A DNA stretch of 12,468 nucleotides from Planctomycetales bacterium (GTDB taxonomy: Bacteria; Planctomycetota; Planctomycetia; Pirellulales; Thermoguttaceae): NCBI GenBank assembly GCA_007119795.1, contig SKOZ01000102.1:1-12468 (forward strand), given 5' to 3'. Shown in pieces: positions 5,770 to 12,468 of this stretch (its first letter is position 1; every line of letters begins with the position of its first letter). The position numbers and the translations under genes are program-made. Below the pieces are notes generated by a model, which was not told the DNA's origin, made no database searches, and was given only the letters and a program-made list of their open reading frames with translations.

Positions 5770-8052
5770 ATGAGCGACGCGCAACAGCGACTCTTCGAAA
5801 CCGACCCCGATCCCTGGGACCTCGACGCGCGCGAGCAATGGATCGCCTCGGTCGTCTTCCCCGAGGGGCCGGTCGGGCCCTTCGACTATCTCGTGCCGGA
5901 AAACCTCCTCGACCAGGCGCAGGCTGGCCGCCGGGTTCGCGCCCCATTGGGCAAAGCGAACCGGCTGACGACCGGCTACTGCGTCGCCCTGGCCAGCCGG
6001 ATCGCCGACCGCCCGCTGAAGCCACTGGCCGAGGTCGTCGATGCGCGGCGCCTGCTCTCGGCGACCATGCTGCGGCTGACGGCTTGGATCGCCGAGCACT
6101 ACCTGTGCCCGTGGGGACTCGTCCTCCATGCCGTCGTGCCCGCCGGAGTACGTCTCCAGGCAGGAACGCGGCTGGTGACGCTGGTGCGTCCCGTCGAGGA
6201 TCTCCCCGAGCGGCTCGAGGGACGGACGCTCGCGCCAAAGCAGAAGGCCGTGATCGAGGCCCTGTTGGCCGCGGGCAGGCCGCTTCCAGCGGCCGAGTTG
6301 GCGGCGCGTGCCGGATGCGGGCTGGGGCCCGTCAACACGCTGCGGCGGCGGGGACTGCTCCGAGCCGAGACGCGGCGAGCCGATACGGCGTCGCTCAAAG
6401 AGGCTCCCCAGCCCCCCCGCCAGGAGCACCTCGTTCTCAACCCCGATCAGCAAAGGGCCCTCGAGGCGATCCTCGCCGCCGTCCGGGCGGGCAAACCGGA
6501 GACGATCCTCGTCCACGGGGTCACGGGAAGCGGCAAGACCGAGGTCTACATCCAGGCCATCGCCGACGTCGTCCGCCGCGGCCGGCAGGGCATCGTGCTC
6601 GTGCCCGAGATCAGCCTCACACCGCAGACCGTGGAGCGCTTCCGGGCCCGCTTCGACCGCGTGGCCGTCCTCCACAGCCACTTGAGCGACGTGGAACGCC
6701 ACCAGCACTGGCAGCGGATCGCAGATGGCGGCGTGCAGGTCGTGGTGGGGGCCCGCAGCGCCATCTTCTCACCCACGCCGAACGCGGGTCTGATCGTCCT
6801 CGACGAAGAGCACGAGGCGTCGTTCAAGCAGGACTCCGCCCCCCGATACCACGCTCGCGAGGTCGCGCTGGCCCGCAGCCGTGAGGATCGCATCCCCCTG
6901 GTGCTCGGGTCGGCCACACCGGCCCTGGAAAGCTGGCACCGGGCGTGTTGCGGTGCGTACCGGCTGGTCGAGATGCCCCGGCGGGTCTTCGACCGCCCCC
7001 TGCCGGCTGTGGGGACCCTCGACCTCAGGCAGGACGCCGTGGTCCGGCACTCGCGGGGGGCGGTCAGCCGTCAGCTCCACGTGGCCATCGAGGGGGCGCT
7101 CCGGGATGGAGGCCAGGTCATCCTGCTGCTCAACCGGCGGGGCTTTTCGACGCACATCCAATGCCCCGCCTGCGGCCACGCCGTCAAGTGCCCGGAATGC
7201 GAGATCGCCTTGACCCACCACCGCACCGAGGAGATCGTCCTCTGCCATTATTGCGACTACCGCCTCCCGGCACCGGCCGCGTGCCCGGCGTGCGGCTTCG
7301 CGGGCATCCGTTACAGCGGGGTGGGGACACAGCGTCTCGAAGCCGAGATCCGCGCGCGGTTCCCCGGGGTTGCCTGCCTGCGGATGGATACCGACTCGAT
7401 GCGCAGCCGCGGCGCCCACGAGAAGGCGTTGGCCGCCTTCCGTTCCGGCACAGCCCGCATCCTGCTCGGGACCCAGATGATCGCCAAAGGGCTCGATTTC
7501 CCCGGCGTCACGCTCGTGGGGGTCATCAATGCCGACATGGCCCTGCACCTCCCCGACTTCCGCGCCGCCGAGCGGACCTTCCAGCTCGTGACCCAGGTCG
7601 CCGGGAGGACCGGCCGGGGCGAAAAGGGCGGCCGCGTCCTCGTGCAGACCTTCAATCCCGACCATGCGGCGATCCTCGCCGCGGTCCACCACGATTACGC
7701 CGCCTTTGCCGCCAGCGAACTGCCCCTGCGGCAAATCCTTTCCTATCCACCCTTTGGAGTTATGATTCGCCTGGTCGTGCGCGGCCCGAAAGAGCAGTTC
7801 GTGACCCTCTTCGCCCAGACGCTGGGCCAGCGGCTCGGTGAATCGCTCGAACGGCATGCTCCCGGCGCCCGCCTTCTCGGTCCCGCACCGGCCCCCTTCG
7901 CCAAGCTCCGCGGCCACTTCCGCATCCAGATCCAGCTTCAAGGCCCCGATGGCGACGCCCTCCGCGCCGCCGTCCGCGAAGCCACCGCCGGGCTCGAACC
8001 GCCCGAGGAGGTTCAGTGGATCGTCGACGTCGATCCCCTGGACATGCTCTGA
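5770..8052 (+). CDS. priA: Primosomal protein N' (replication restart helicase PriA)
   Basis: This is a 760-residue 3'-5' DNA helicase that recognises stalled or repaired forks and reloads the replisome. The ATG at 5770 (MSDAQQRLF) is preferred over an in-frame TTG at 5731; neither has a good Shine-Dalgarno. The N-terminal fork-binding region is seen as VVFPEGPVGPFDYLVPENL (about 28-46). The Walker A motif is GVTGSGKT (250-257), the Walker B motif is LDEEHEASFKQ with DEEH at 345-348, and GSATPALESW follows. Eight cysteines of the two zinc sites are all present (465, 468, 474, 477, 492, 495, 505, 508) in CPAC, CPEC, CHYC and CPAC pairs. The C-terminal helicase motifs are GTQMIAKGLDFP (from about 567) and QVAGRTGRGEKGG (from about 609), then ILSYPPFG of the C-terminal domain. 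All catalytic elements are intact and the length is normal. Confidence 0.97.
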   Translation: MSDAQQRLFETDPDPWDLDAREQWIASVVFPEGPVGPFDYLVPENLLDQAQAGRRVRAPLGKANRLTTGYCVALASRIADRPLKPLAEVVDARRLLSATMLRLTAWIAEHYLCPWGLVLHAVVPAGVRLQAGTRLVTLVRPVEDLPERLEGRTLAPKQKAVIEALLAAGRPLPAAELAARAGCGLGPVNTLRRRGLLRAETRRADTASLKEAPQPPRQEHLVLNPDQQRALEAILAAVRAGKPETILVHGVTGSGKTEVYIQAIADVVRRGRQGIVLVPEISLTPQTVERFRARFDRVAVLHSHLSDVERHQHWQRIADGGVQVVVGARSAIFSPTPNAGLIVLDEEHEASFKQDSAPRYHAREVALARSREDRIPLVLGSATPALESWHRACCGAYRLVEMPRRVFDRPLPAVGTLDLRQDAVVRHSRGAVSRQLHVAIEGALRDGGQVILLLNRRGFSTHIQCPACGHAVKCPECEIALTHHRTEEIVLCHYCDYRLPAPAACPACGFAGIRYSGVGTQRLEAEIRARFPGVACLRMDTDSMRSRGAHEKALAAFRSGTARILLGTQMIAKGLDFPGVTLVGVINADMALHLPDFRAAERTFQLVTQVAGRTGRGEKGGRVLVQTFNPDHAAILAAVHHDYAAFAASELPLRQILSYPPFGVMIRLVVRGPKEQFVTLFAQTLGQRLGESLERHAPGARLLGPAPAPFAKLRGHFRIQIQLQGPDGDALRAAVREATAGLEPPEEVQWIVDVDPLDML

Positions 8053-8116
8053 CCATCTGCCGGTGGATTCAATCCGCCACCCCCTCACAGGACCTGTCCG
8101 ACGCGGTGCAGGATCT

Positions 8117-8134
8117 GGTGGTTTTTCGACCACC
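8117..8134 (+). terminator. Short hairpin after priA, possible weak terminator
   Basis: GGTGGT and ACCACC form a 6-bp stem around the loop TTTTCG, 64 bases after the priA stop. No T-run follows, so termination by this element alone is doubtful. It may simply mark the boundary before the structured leader at 8173. Confidence 0.2.
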
Positions 8135-8172
8135 GATTCCAAATATCCTCTTCGGGCGAACGAATTACGGGT

Positions 8173-8268
8173 GCCCGAAGCGGAGTGACCACCCCAAGCG
8201 GTGGGGGAACCATGGCCTATCCGCAGGCGCGGTGTCCCCGGCGGGTGAATCACTGCTTCTTCCCGGGC
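8173..8268 (+). ncRNA. Structured 5' leader, three-way junction; ydaO/c-di-AMP-riboswitch-like boxes
   Basis: This lies 30 bases before the ribosome binding site of the following secreted protein. The closing stem P1 pairs GCCC (8173-8176) with GGGC (8265-8268), GAAGC (8177-8181) with GCTTC (8255-8259), and AGTGA (8184-8188) with TCACT (8250-8254). P2 is CCACC/GGTGG (8189-8204). P3 pairs GGGAACC (8205-8211) with GGTGTCCC (8231-8238), leaving one G bulged, and is capped by GCCT/AGGC. P1, P2 and P3 abut without linkers, and a purine-rich joiner (8239-8249) closes the junction. The boxes GCCCGAA, GGGGGAACC and GGGTGAATC occur in the order known from ydaO/yuaA c-di-AMP riboswitches. The 3' boxes of that class (TAGGG and CAGCTAACC-like) are missing. 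It may be a degenerate or variant member, or an unrelated structured leader. Confidence 0.45.
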
Positions 8269-8297
8269 TTGTGCGTACTTCCGCGGTGTTTTTTCAC

Positions 8298-8304
8298 GAG
8301 GAGG
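8298..8304 (+). promoter_or_regulatory. Strong Shine-Dalgarno that sets the start of the secreted protein
   Basis: GAGGAGG (8298-8304) is the best ribosome binding site in the window. It is 8 bases before GTG at 8313 and 11 bases before ATG at 8316; both are in frame and next to each other. It rules out the open frame that runs back to 8016. Confidence 0.75.
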
Positions 8305-8315
8305 AACAAAAGGTG

Positions 8316-9989
8316 ATGAAAAGGTCTCTTCTGGTCGTGCTGGCGGCCCTAGCGGTCCTCTGCGGAACCTTGGTACCGCATACCGCGTGGGCGGCCCAGC
8401 CGATGCAGCCGGTGGCCGTGGCCTCGCTGGCCGGCTACGATCGGCTCTACGCCAACATCGACAAGGTCGGCCGCCTGGCCGACAACCCCTTTTTGGCCCA
8501 AGGCCTCGAAGCGATGCTCAAGCTCGTCACCCGCGGCCGCGGTCTGGACGGCGTAGACAGGGCGCGCCCCTGGGGAGTCGTAATCCTCTCCGACGGCGAG
8601 CAGACGGCTGGCCTGGCTTTCATACCCCTTACCGATCTCGATGCGCTTTACGAGGTCGCCGAACCGATTCTGGGACCGGCTGAAGTGGTCGAGGCGGGGG
8701 TGTGGCGGATGACCGGCGCTCCGGAGCCCCTTTTTGTCGCGGAGAAGGGGGATTGGCTCTTTCTCAGTGACCGTGCCGAGCGGTTGGCCCACGCCCCGGC
8801 GGAACCGGGAGCCCTGGTCGGCGATCTGGCGGAGCGCTTCGACCTGGCGGTGCAGGTCCTCGTCGGCCAGATCCCCGCTGCCGAGCGCCAGCGTGCCCTG
8901 GAGCGGCTCCGCCGCGACGCCGAGCGGGAGCTCCGCCGCCGCGATGACGAGTCGGAGCTGGAGCATGCCCTGCGGCGCCGCGTGGTCCGCGGCCTGGTCG
9001 ATGCCGCCGAGCACGCAGCGCACGAACTCGATCGCATCGTCGCCGGCTGGGTCCTCGATACGGAGACGGGCCGCACCCACATGGACGTGGAGGTCACGGC
9101 CCTCGAGGGGACCGCCACCGCACGGGAACTGGGCCGCTTGGCAGGCCTGACGACGCGGCGGGCCGGATTCGGGCTCGAAGACGCCGCCGTGACCGGATCC
9201 GTGGTGGGGCGCCTCACCGACCCCGACATCCGCACGCTGACACTGCTCGTCGATGCCGCCATGGAAAGGGCTCACGAGGAGATCGCCCGCCAGCCCCGTT
9301 CGGAAGAAGAGAAGCAGGTGGCCGGCGAACTGCTCGACCAGCTCGCGGGGATCGTCCGCAGCACCATCGAGATGGCCCGCATCGACACGGCCGTGACGCT
9401 CCTCCTCGACCCCGACGCCACCACGCTCCTGGCGGCCAAGACCGTGGCCGACGGACACGCCGTCGAGTCGCTTGCCGGCCGGATCGCCGAGATTGTGGTG
9501 CGCGAACACCCCGTGGTTGAGGACTGGATTACCGAGGAGGCCGGCGCCATCGGATCGATCCGCTTCCACACGATTGCCATTCCGATTCCCTACGAGATCG
9601 AGAATCGCCGCGAGGTGGTGCGGATGTTCGGCGAGCAGCTGGTGCTGGTGCTGGGCGTCGACGAAGAAGACGTCTACCTGGGTGCGGGCCGCGACGCCCT
9701 GGCCCGCCTGATCGAGGCCGTGGCCGCCTCCGAGGCGGAGTCGGAAACGGCAGCGGTTCCCGTGGAGATCTCCTTGGCTCTGAGGCCCCTCTTCGGTTTC
9801 CTGGCCGAGATGGGCGAAGAGGAGGACCGCCCTCAGGCGGCCCGCCTCGCCGCTGCCCTCGAGGTTGCCGGCGACCAGGACCACGTCCACCTCGTGGTCA
9901 GCTCGATCGACCACGGGCTCCGCGTGCGGGTCGAGGTGGAGGAGGGGCTTGTCCGGGCGCTCGGCAGAGCGGTTGGCCGCGGGCTGTAG
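8316..9989 (+). CDS. Exported protein of unknown function, paralogue 1 of a tandem pair
   Basis: This is a 557-residue protein with a clear signal peptide: MKRSLLVVLAALAVLCGTL, with cleavage probable after AWA (residue 26). GTG at 8313 would add one residue. I recognise no enzymatic motif, haem site or lipobox. The mature protein is acidic and alternates beta-rich and helical stretches, with a strongly charged helix, probably coiled coil, at about 189-240. It aligns along its length with the next gene: GLDGVDRARPWG (76-87), LFVAEKGDWLFLSDRAE (139-155), GLTTR (277-281), and a VYLGAGRDALARLIEAV segment (from about 453). The repeated pattern of a hydrophobic strand, a conserved DRxRPxG turn and a second half of similar build suggests a multi-domain extracytoplasmic fold. 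I recall similar unnamed proteins in planctomycetes but cannot give a role. It is probably transcribed separately from priA, since a structured leader precedes it. Confidence 0.85.
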   Translation: MKRSLLVVLAALAVLCGTLVPHTAWAAQPMQPVAVASLAGYDRLYANIDKVGRLADNPFLAQGLEAMLKLVTRGRGLDGVDRARPWGVVILSDGEQTAGLAFIPLTDLDALYEVAEPILGPAEVVEAGVWRMTGAPEPLFVAEKGDWLFLSDRAERLAHAPAEPGALVGDLAERFDLAVQVLVGQIPAAERQRALERLRRDAERELRRRDDESELEHALRRRVVRGLVDAAEHAAHELDRIVAGWVLDTETGRTHMDVEVTALEGTATARELGRLAGLTTRRAGFGLEDAAVTGSVVGRLTDPDIRTLTLLVDAAMERAHEEIARQPRSEEEKQVAGELLDQLAGIVRSTIEMARIDTAVTLLLDPDATTLLAAKTVADGHAVESLAGRIAEIVVREHPVVEDWITEEAGAIGSIRFHTIAIPIPYEIENRREVVRMFGEQLVLVLGVDEEDVYLGAGRDALARLIEAVAASEAESETAAVPVEISLALRPLFGFLAEMGEEEDRPQAARLAAALEVAGDQDHVHLVVSSIDHGLRVRVEVEEGLVRALGRAVGRGL

Positions 9990-10023
9990 CTGCTGGGGCC
10001 GGACGGGCGAAGCGGCCGGGAAC

Positions 10024-10054
10024 GCGGCACGGGCAGGTGATCTGCCCGTGCCGC
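10024..10054 (+). terminator. Perfect 13-bp hairpin between the two paralogues
   Basis: GCGGCACGGGCAG (10024-10036) pairs perfectly with CTGCCCGTGCCGC (10042-10054) around the loop GTGAT, starting 35 bases after the stop of the first paralogue. The sequence after it is GC-rich with only a short GTT, so it lacks the T-run of a classical intrinsic terminator. GC-rich hairpins of this kind often mark transcript ends in high-GC bacteria, alone or with Rho. It supports separate transcripts for the two paralogues. Confidence 0.6.
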
Positions 10055-10201
10055 CCGCGTTATGCCGGCCGAGTGCAGCAGGCGGCAACGGCACCGGGCT
10101 GGCTGGCGAATGGCCCCCCCGAGCGAACCTGGGGAAAAAGGATTGTCCAGGGCCGGTCCCTGGGCGTCGCCCTAGCGGTAAGGTAGACTTCGGGTATCGA
10201 T

Positions 10202-10287
10202 TGTGGCCTCCGGGCCACAGCCTGCCGGGGGATCGGACACAGGAGCGGCAGCTGCCTCCCTCGGGAGCTGCCCCGGTGTCCTCAGGC
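10202..10287 (+). promoter_or_regulatory. Structured 5' leader of the second paralogue
   Basis: This lies 46 bases before the start codon at 10334. The first hairpin is TGTGGCC-TCCG-GGCCACA (10202-10219). The second is a long interrupted stem: GGACAC (10235-10240) with GTGTCC (10276-10281), a mismatch, two GC pairs, a small bulge, then GGCAGCT with AGCTGCC. GCCTG (10220-10224) can pair with CAGGC (10283-10287) and close around the second stem. No T-run follows, so these are not terminators. I do not match the sequence to any known riboswitch, and it does not share sequence with the leader of the first paralogue. The pairings are seen directly; a regulatory role is inferred. Confidence 0.42.
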
Positions 10288-10333
10288 AGCATCGGAAGAC
10301 AACGTGCCACGAAATTGGTTCTGGGAGAGAATG

Positions 10334-12052
10334 ATGCGACGATTCCTGATCACGGCGCTGGCCGTGGCGCTGCTCGCCGGCGGGTGGCGCGGCACACCGG
10401 CCGAAGCGCAGCCGCAAACCGCGGCGGTGGTGACGCTCGCCCCTTACGAGACGCTGGCGGACGCCTTGGGGACGATCGGCGGGCTGGTGAACCAGCCCGA
10501 ACTGCCGCAGACCCTCGAGCTGGCGATTACCGGGGCAACGGCCGGGCACGGCCTGGCGGGCATCGACCGGCAACGCCCCCTCGGCGCCCTGGTCCTGGCC
10601 GAGGCCGACGACTTCCACGTGGTGGTCTATCTGCCCGTCGACGACATGGCGGCCTTGACGGAGATGCTCGAGGCGGCCAGCGGTGGAGCTCTGGAGGCCA
10701 CGGCCGACGGCGAGTACGAGCTGGAGGCGGACGGTACGACGCTCTTCATCCGCGAGGAGAACGGCTGGGCTGCCATCAGCGACCACCGCGAGGCCCTGGA
10801 CGCCGCCCCCCTCGATCCCGCGGCGGAGTTCGGCCAACTCCCCGTACGGTACCTCGTCGCCGCCCGCGGCCTCGTGGCCAACATCCCCGAGGAAATCCGC
10901 GCCCAGGCCATGGGCATGCTCCAGATGGGCATGGCGGCCGGGATGCAGCCAGCTCCCGGTGAGACACCGGAGCAGTTCGAGTTGCGGCGGCAGATGACCG
11001 AACAGAACGTGGCGCAGTGGGAGACGCTGATCGACGAGACGGAGGCGGTGATGGTCGGGCTGGCCTTCGACGACGCCGTGAACAGCGTGAAGCTCGACAT
11101 GGAGCTCTTCGCCCGCCCGGGCACCTCGTTGGCCGAGCAGTACGCGGCGATGGAGGGGCTGACTACCCGTTTTGCCGCCTTCGAGAACGAAGAGGCCCTC
11201 GTCGCGATGCTCGCCACCCAGGTGATGACCGAGAACGACCAGGAAGCCGCCAAGGCCTGGATCGCCGCCCTCGAAGGGCAGATCGTCGAGGAGCTCGGCC
11301 AGGAGCTCACTGAAGAGCAGACAGAGCGCGCCGAGCAGATCCTGGCCACCATTGTGGAGGTCATCGATGCCTCCATCGAGTCGGGGCAAAGCGACGTGGG
11401 CGGCTCGCTCCTCTTCGAGAACGGGCGGTTGGTCCTGGTCGCCGGCGGGTTCGTGGCCGACGGCGCGAAGCTCGAGGGCGCCGTCAAGGACCTCGTCGAC
11501 CTGGCCGTCGAAGACATGCCCGAACTCGACGCCCTGGTCGAACTCGACGCCGAGACCCACGAAGGCGTCAGCCTGCATCGCTTCCAGATCCCCCTCGACA
11601 GCCCCGATCTGGCCGAGCTGGGGGAACTGCTGGGCGATCCCGTAACGGTCGTCGTGGGCTTTGGCGCCGAGGCCGCCTATCTGGCCGTCGGCGAGGGCGC
11701 CCAAGCCCGGCTGGAAACGGCCATCTCCGCCGTACAGCCCGCGGCGGCGGACGTTCCCGTGCGGATGACGATCTCCACCGGCGGTCTTCTCCAGGTGTTC
11801 GTGCAGACGGCGGAAGAGCCCTTCATGAAAATGATGCTGCAAGGCATCCAGCAGTCGCTGGCCGAGCACCCGGGCCGCGACCGCATCATGATGACGCAGG
11901 AGGCCATCCCCGACGGCGTGCGGACCACGGTGACGGTCGAGCAAGGGGTGGTCCAATTGATCGCCGGGCTCGTCGAGGTGTTCGGCGCCATGTTCGGGGG
12001 CTTCGGCGACCCGGCCGGTCCCCCGCCGGGCGGCTTCGGCCCCGGCTTCTGA
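10334..12052 (+). CDS. Exported protein of unknown function, paralogue 2 of the tandem pair
   Basis: This is a 572-residue protein with a signal peptide (MRRFLITALAVALLAGG, cleavage probable after AEA at residue 25). The ATG at 10334 is chosen because GGAG at 10324-10327 is 6 bases upstream. The ATG at 10331 and the GTG at 10304 are in frame but worse placed. It is homologous to the preceding gene: GLAGIDRQRPLG (73-84), LFIREENGWAAISDHRE (137-153), GLTTR (275-279), and YLAVGEGAQARLETAI (from about 449), at nearly the same spacing. It is acidic, with a helical, Glu-rich middle (about 295-355), lacks the Arg-rich charged helix of paralogue 1, and has instead a Met-rich segment (193-204). It ends in a Gly/Pro/Phe-rich tail (FGGFGDPAGPPPGGFGPGF) not found in its partner. 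No cysteine-based or metal-site motif was noticed. The function is unknown; a structural or binding role outside the cytoplasm is the most that can be inferred. Confidence 0.86.
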   Translation: MRRFLITALAVALLAGGWRGTPAEAQPQTAAVVTLAPYETLADALGTIGGLVNQPELPQTLELAITGATAGHGLAGIDRQRPLGALVLAEADDFHVVVYLPVDDMAALTEMLEAASGGALEATADGEYELEADGTTLFIREENGWAAISDHREALDAAPLDPAAEFGQLPVRYLVAARGLVANIPEEIRAQAMGMLQMGMAAGMQPAPGETPEQFELRRQMTEQNVAQWETLIDETEAVMVGLAFDDAVNSVKLDMELFARPGTSLAEQYAAMEGLTTRFAAFENEEALVAMLATQVMTENDQEAAKAWIAALEGQIVEELGQELTEEQTERAEQILATIVEVIDASIESGQSDVGGSLLFENGRLVLVAGGFVADGAKLEGAVKDLVDLAVEDMPELDALVELDAETHEGVSLHRFQIPLDSPDLAELGELLGDPVTVVVGFGAEAAYLAVGEGAQARLETAISAVQPAAADVPVRMTISTGGLLQVFVQTAEEPFMKMMLQGIQQSLAEHPGRDRIMMTQEAIPDGVRTTVTVEQGVVQLIAGLVEVFGAMFGGFGDPAGPPPGGFGPGF

Positions 12053-12087
12053 GGCGGCCCCGCGGACACCACGGGACGCCGGCAGCA

Positions 12088-12118
12088 TTCATGGGGGACT
12101 ATCCCAATTTTCGCGGCC
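12088..12118. repeat. REP-like repeat, second location
   Basis: These 31 bases match 5488-5518 with only two differences, in the same orientation: TTCATGGGGGACTATCCC against TTCACGGGGGACTGTCCC, and both continue AATTTTCGCGGCC. One difference breaks the inner palindrome (GGGACTATCCC). No inverted partner is seen within the next 100 bases, so this is a single unit rather than a pair. It lies 36 bases after the stop of the second paralogue. Confidence 0.78.
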
Positions 12119-12229
12119 GCAGTGGTCCGTTTGGAGTTTAGGCATCTCCAGATCGGCGCAACCACTGCCACGCCGCGAACCCTGGCCAACCCTGTCGCTT
12201 CACCAGCAGAAGCACCGCGCAATCGGGAA

Positions 12230-12462
12230 AAATCGGGGAAGAGGAGAAGGAGGGGGCGCGCCTTTCCCTTCCTATTTGCTCCTCGGTGTCCTCCGTTCCC
12301 TCCTGTTCAAACAAGAACCACCTCCCATCGAGGGCTCTTTTCTGAACAGGAGGGCGCCGAGGGGGAGAGAGAGGGAGCCGGGGAATTCGAGCAGCTCCCT
12401 CCACATCGGCAAGGCGCTTTTCTCCCCCACTCGCTTCGTTCCCTCCTCCCCTCTTGTTCCAG
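12230..12462. repeat. Alternating purine/pyrimidine tracts of a dispersed-repeat type; no gene
   Basis: The last 350 bases hold no convincing gene. Purine-rich (12230-12255), pyrimidine-rich (12261-12309), purine-rich (12343-12383) and pyrimidine-rich (about 12421-12462) blocks alternate. CCTCCTGTTCA (12299-12309) and TGAACAGGAGG (12343-12353) are an 11-bp perfect inverted repeat around a 33-base loop. The unit built on GAACAGGAGG...GAGG resembles dispersed repeats I have seen in planctomycetes and other environmental bacteria, which give spurious frames reading EQEGTEDTEE. The - strand frame 12138-12404 does exactly this and is not taken as a gene. Confidence 0.5.
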
Positions 12463-12468
12463 AAAGGT

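Noticed and set aside
6769..8253. 494-codon frame opposite priA
   Set aside because: It is antisense to intact PriA motifs. It has no recognisable domain and is typical of high-GC antisense frames.
8016..8315. Upstream extension of the first secreted paralogue by 100 residues
   Set aside because: It would overlap priA, bury the signal peptide inside the protein and ignore the strong Shine-Dalgarno at 8298-8304.
8349..12088. Two frames of over 600 codons on the - strand opposite the secreted paralogues
   Set aside because: They are rich in His/Gly/Asp/Leu without domains, and the + strand proteins have signal peptides, ribosome binding sites and mutual homology.
12138..12404. 88-codon - strand frame at the right end
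   Set aside because: It reads EQEGTEDTEE and similar, which comes from translating the purine/pyrimidine repeat. It has no domain.

Overview
The window is GC-rich bacterial chromosome. It most likely comes from the Planctomycetota (Pirellulales-like). That is an inference from four things: a secreted multiheme protein related to the hydrazine synthase alpha subunit but with no anammox genes beside it, two tandem secreted proteins of a type I associate with planctomycetes, weak or missing Shine-Dalgarno sequences on several genes, and REP-like GGGACTGTCCC repeats. No rRNA, tRNA, CRISPR array, transposase or phage gene was seen.

Left part (1-2891): the 3' end of a c-type cytochrome gene (+ strand) runs into a strong intrinsic terminator at 336-381. 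It converges on a complete 809-residue exported protein on the - strand (462-2891), which has a TolB/PD40-like propeller followed by three CxxCH haem sites. Both products would be periplasmic haem proteins.

Middle (2892-5769): a 754-base region without a convincing gene carries a nested inverted repeat. It is followed on the - strand by an A-type Fe-S carrier (IscA/HesB family, 3646-3978) and a group I cysteine desulfurase (IscS/NifS, 4127-5320). Transcription runs iscS then iscA, and iscA may also have its own promoter. The desulfurase supplies sulfur and the carrier delivers clusters. The 449 bases before priA hold a REPIN-like pair of inverted repeats.

Right part (5770-12468, all + strand): priA, the replication-restart helicase, is followed by two paralogous exported proteins of unknown function (557 and 572 residues). 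The two paralogues look like separate transcription units. Each has its own structured leader, and a perfect 13-bp hairpin lies between them. The leader of the first folds on paper into a compact three-way junction and carries sequence boxes resembling part of the ydaO/c-di-AMP riboswitch. The right end has no gene: it holds another REP copy, nearly identical to the one before priA, and alternating purine/pyrimidine tracts of a dispersed-repeat type.

The best candidates for something undescribed are the tandem secreted pair with its two different structured leaders, the orphan REP/REPIN elements either side of the priA block, and the hydrazine-synthase-alpha-like triheme protein.
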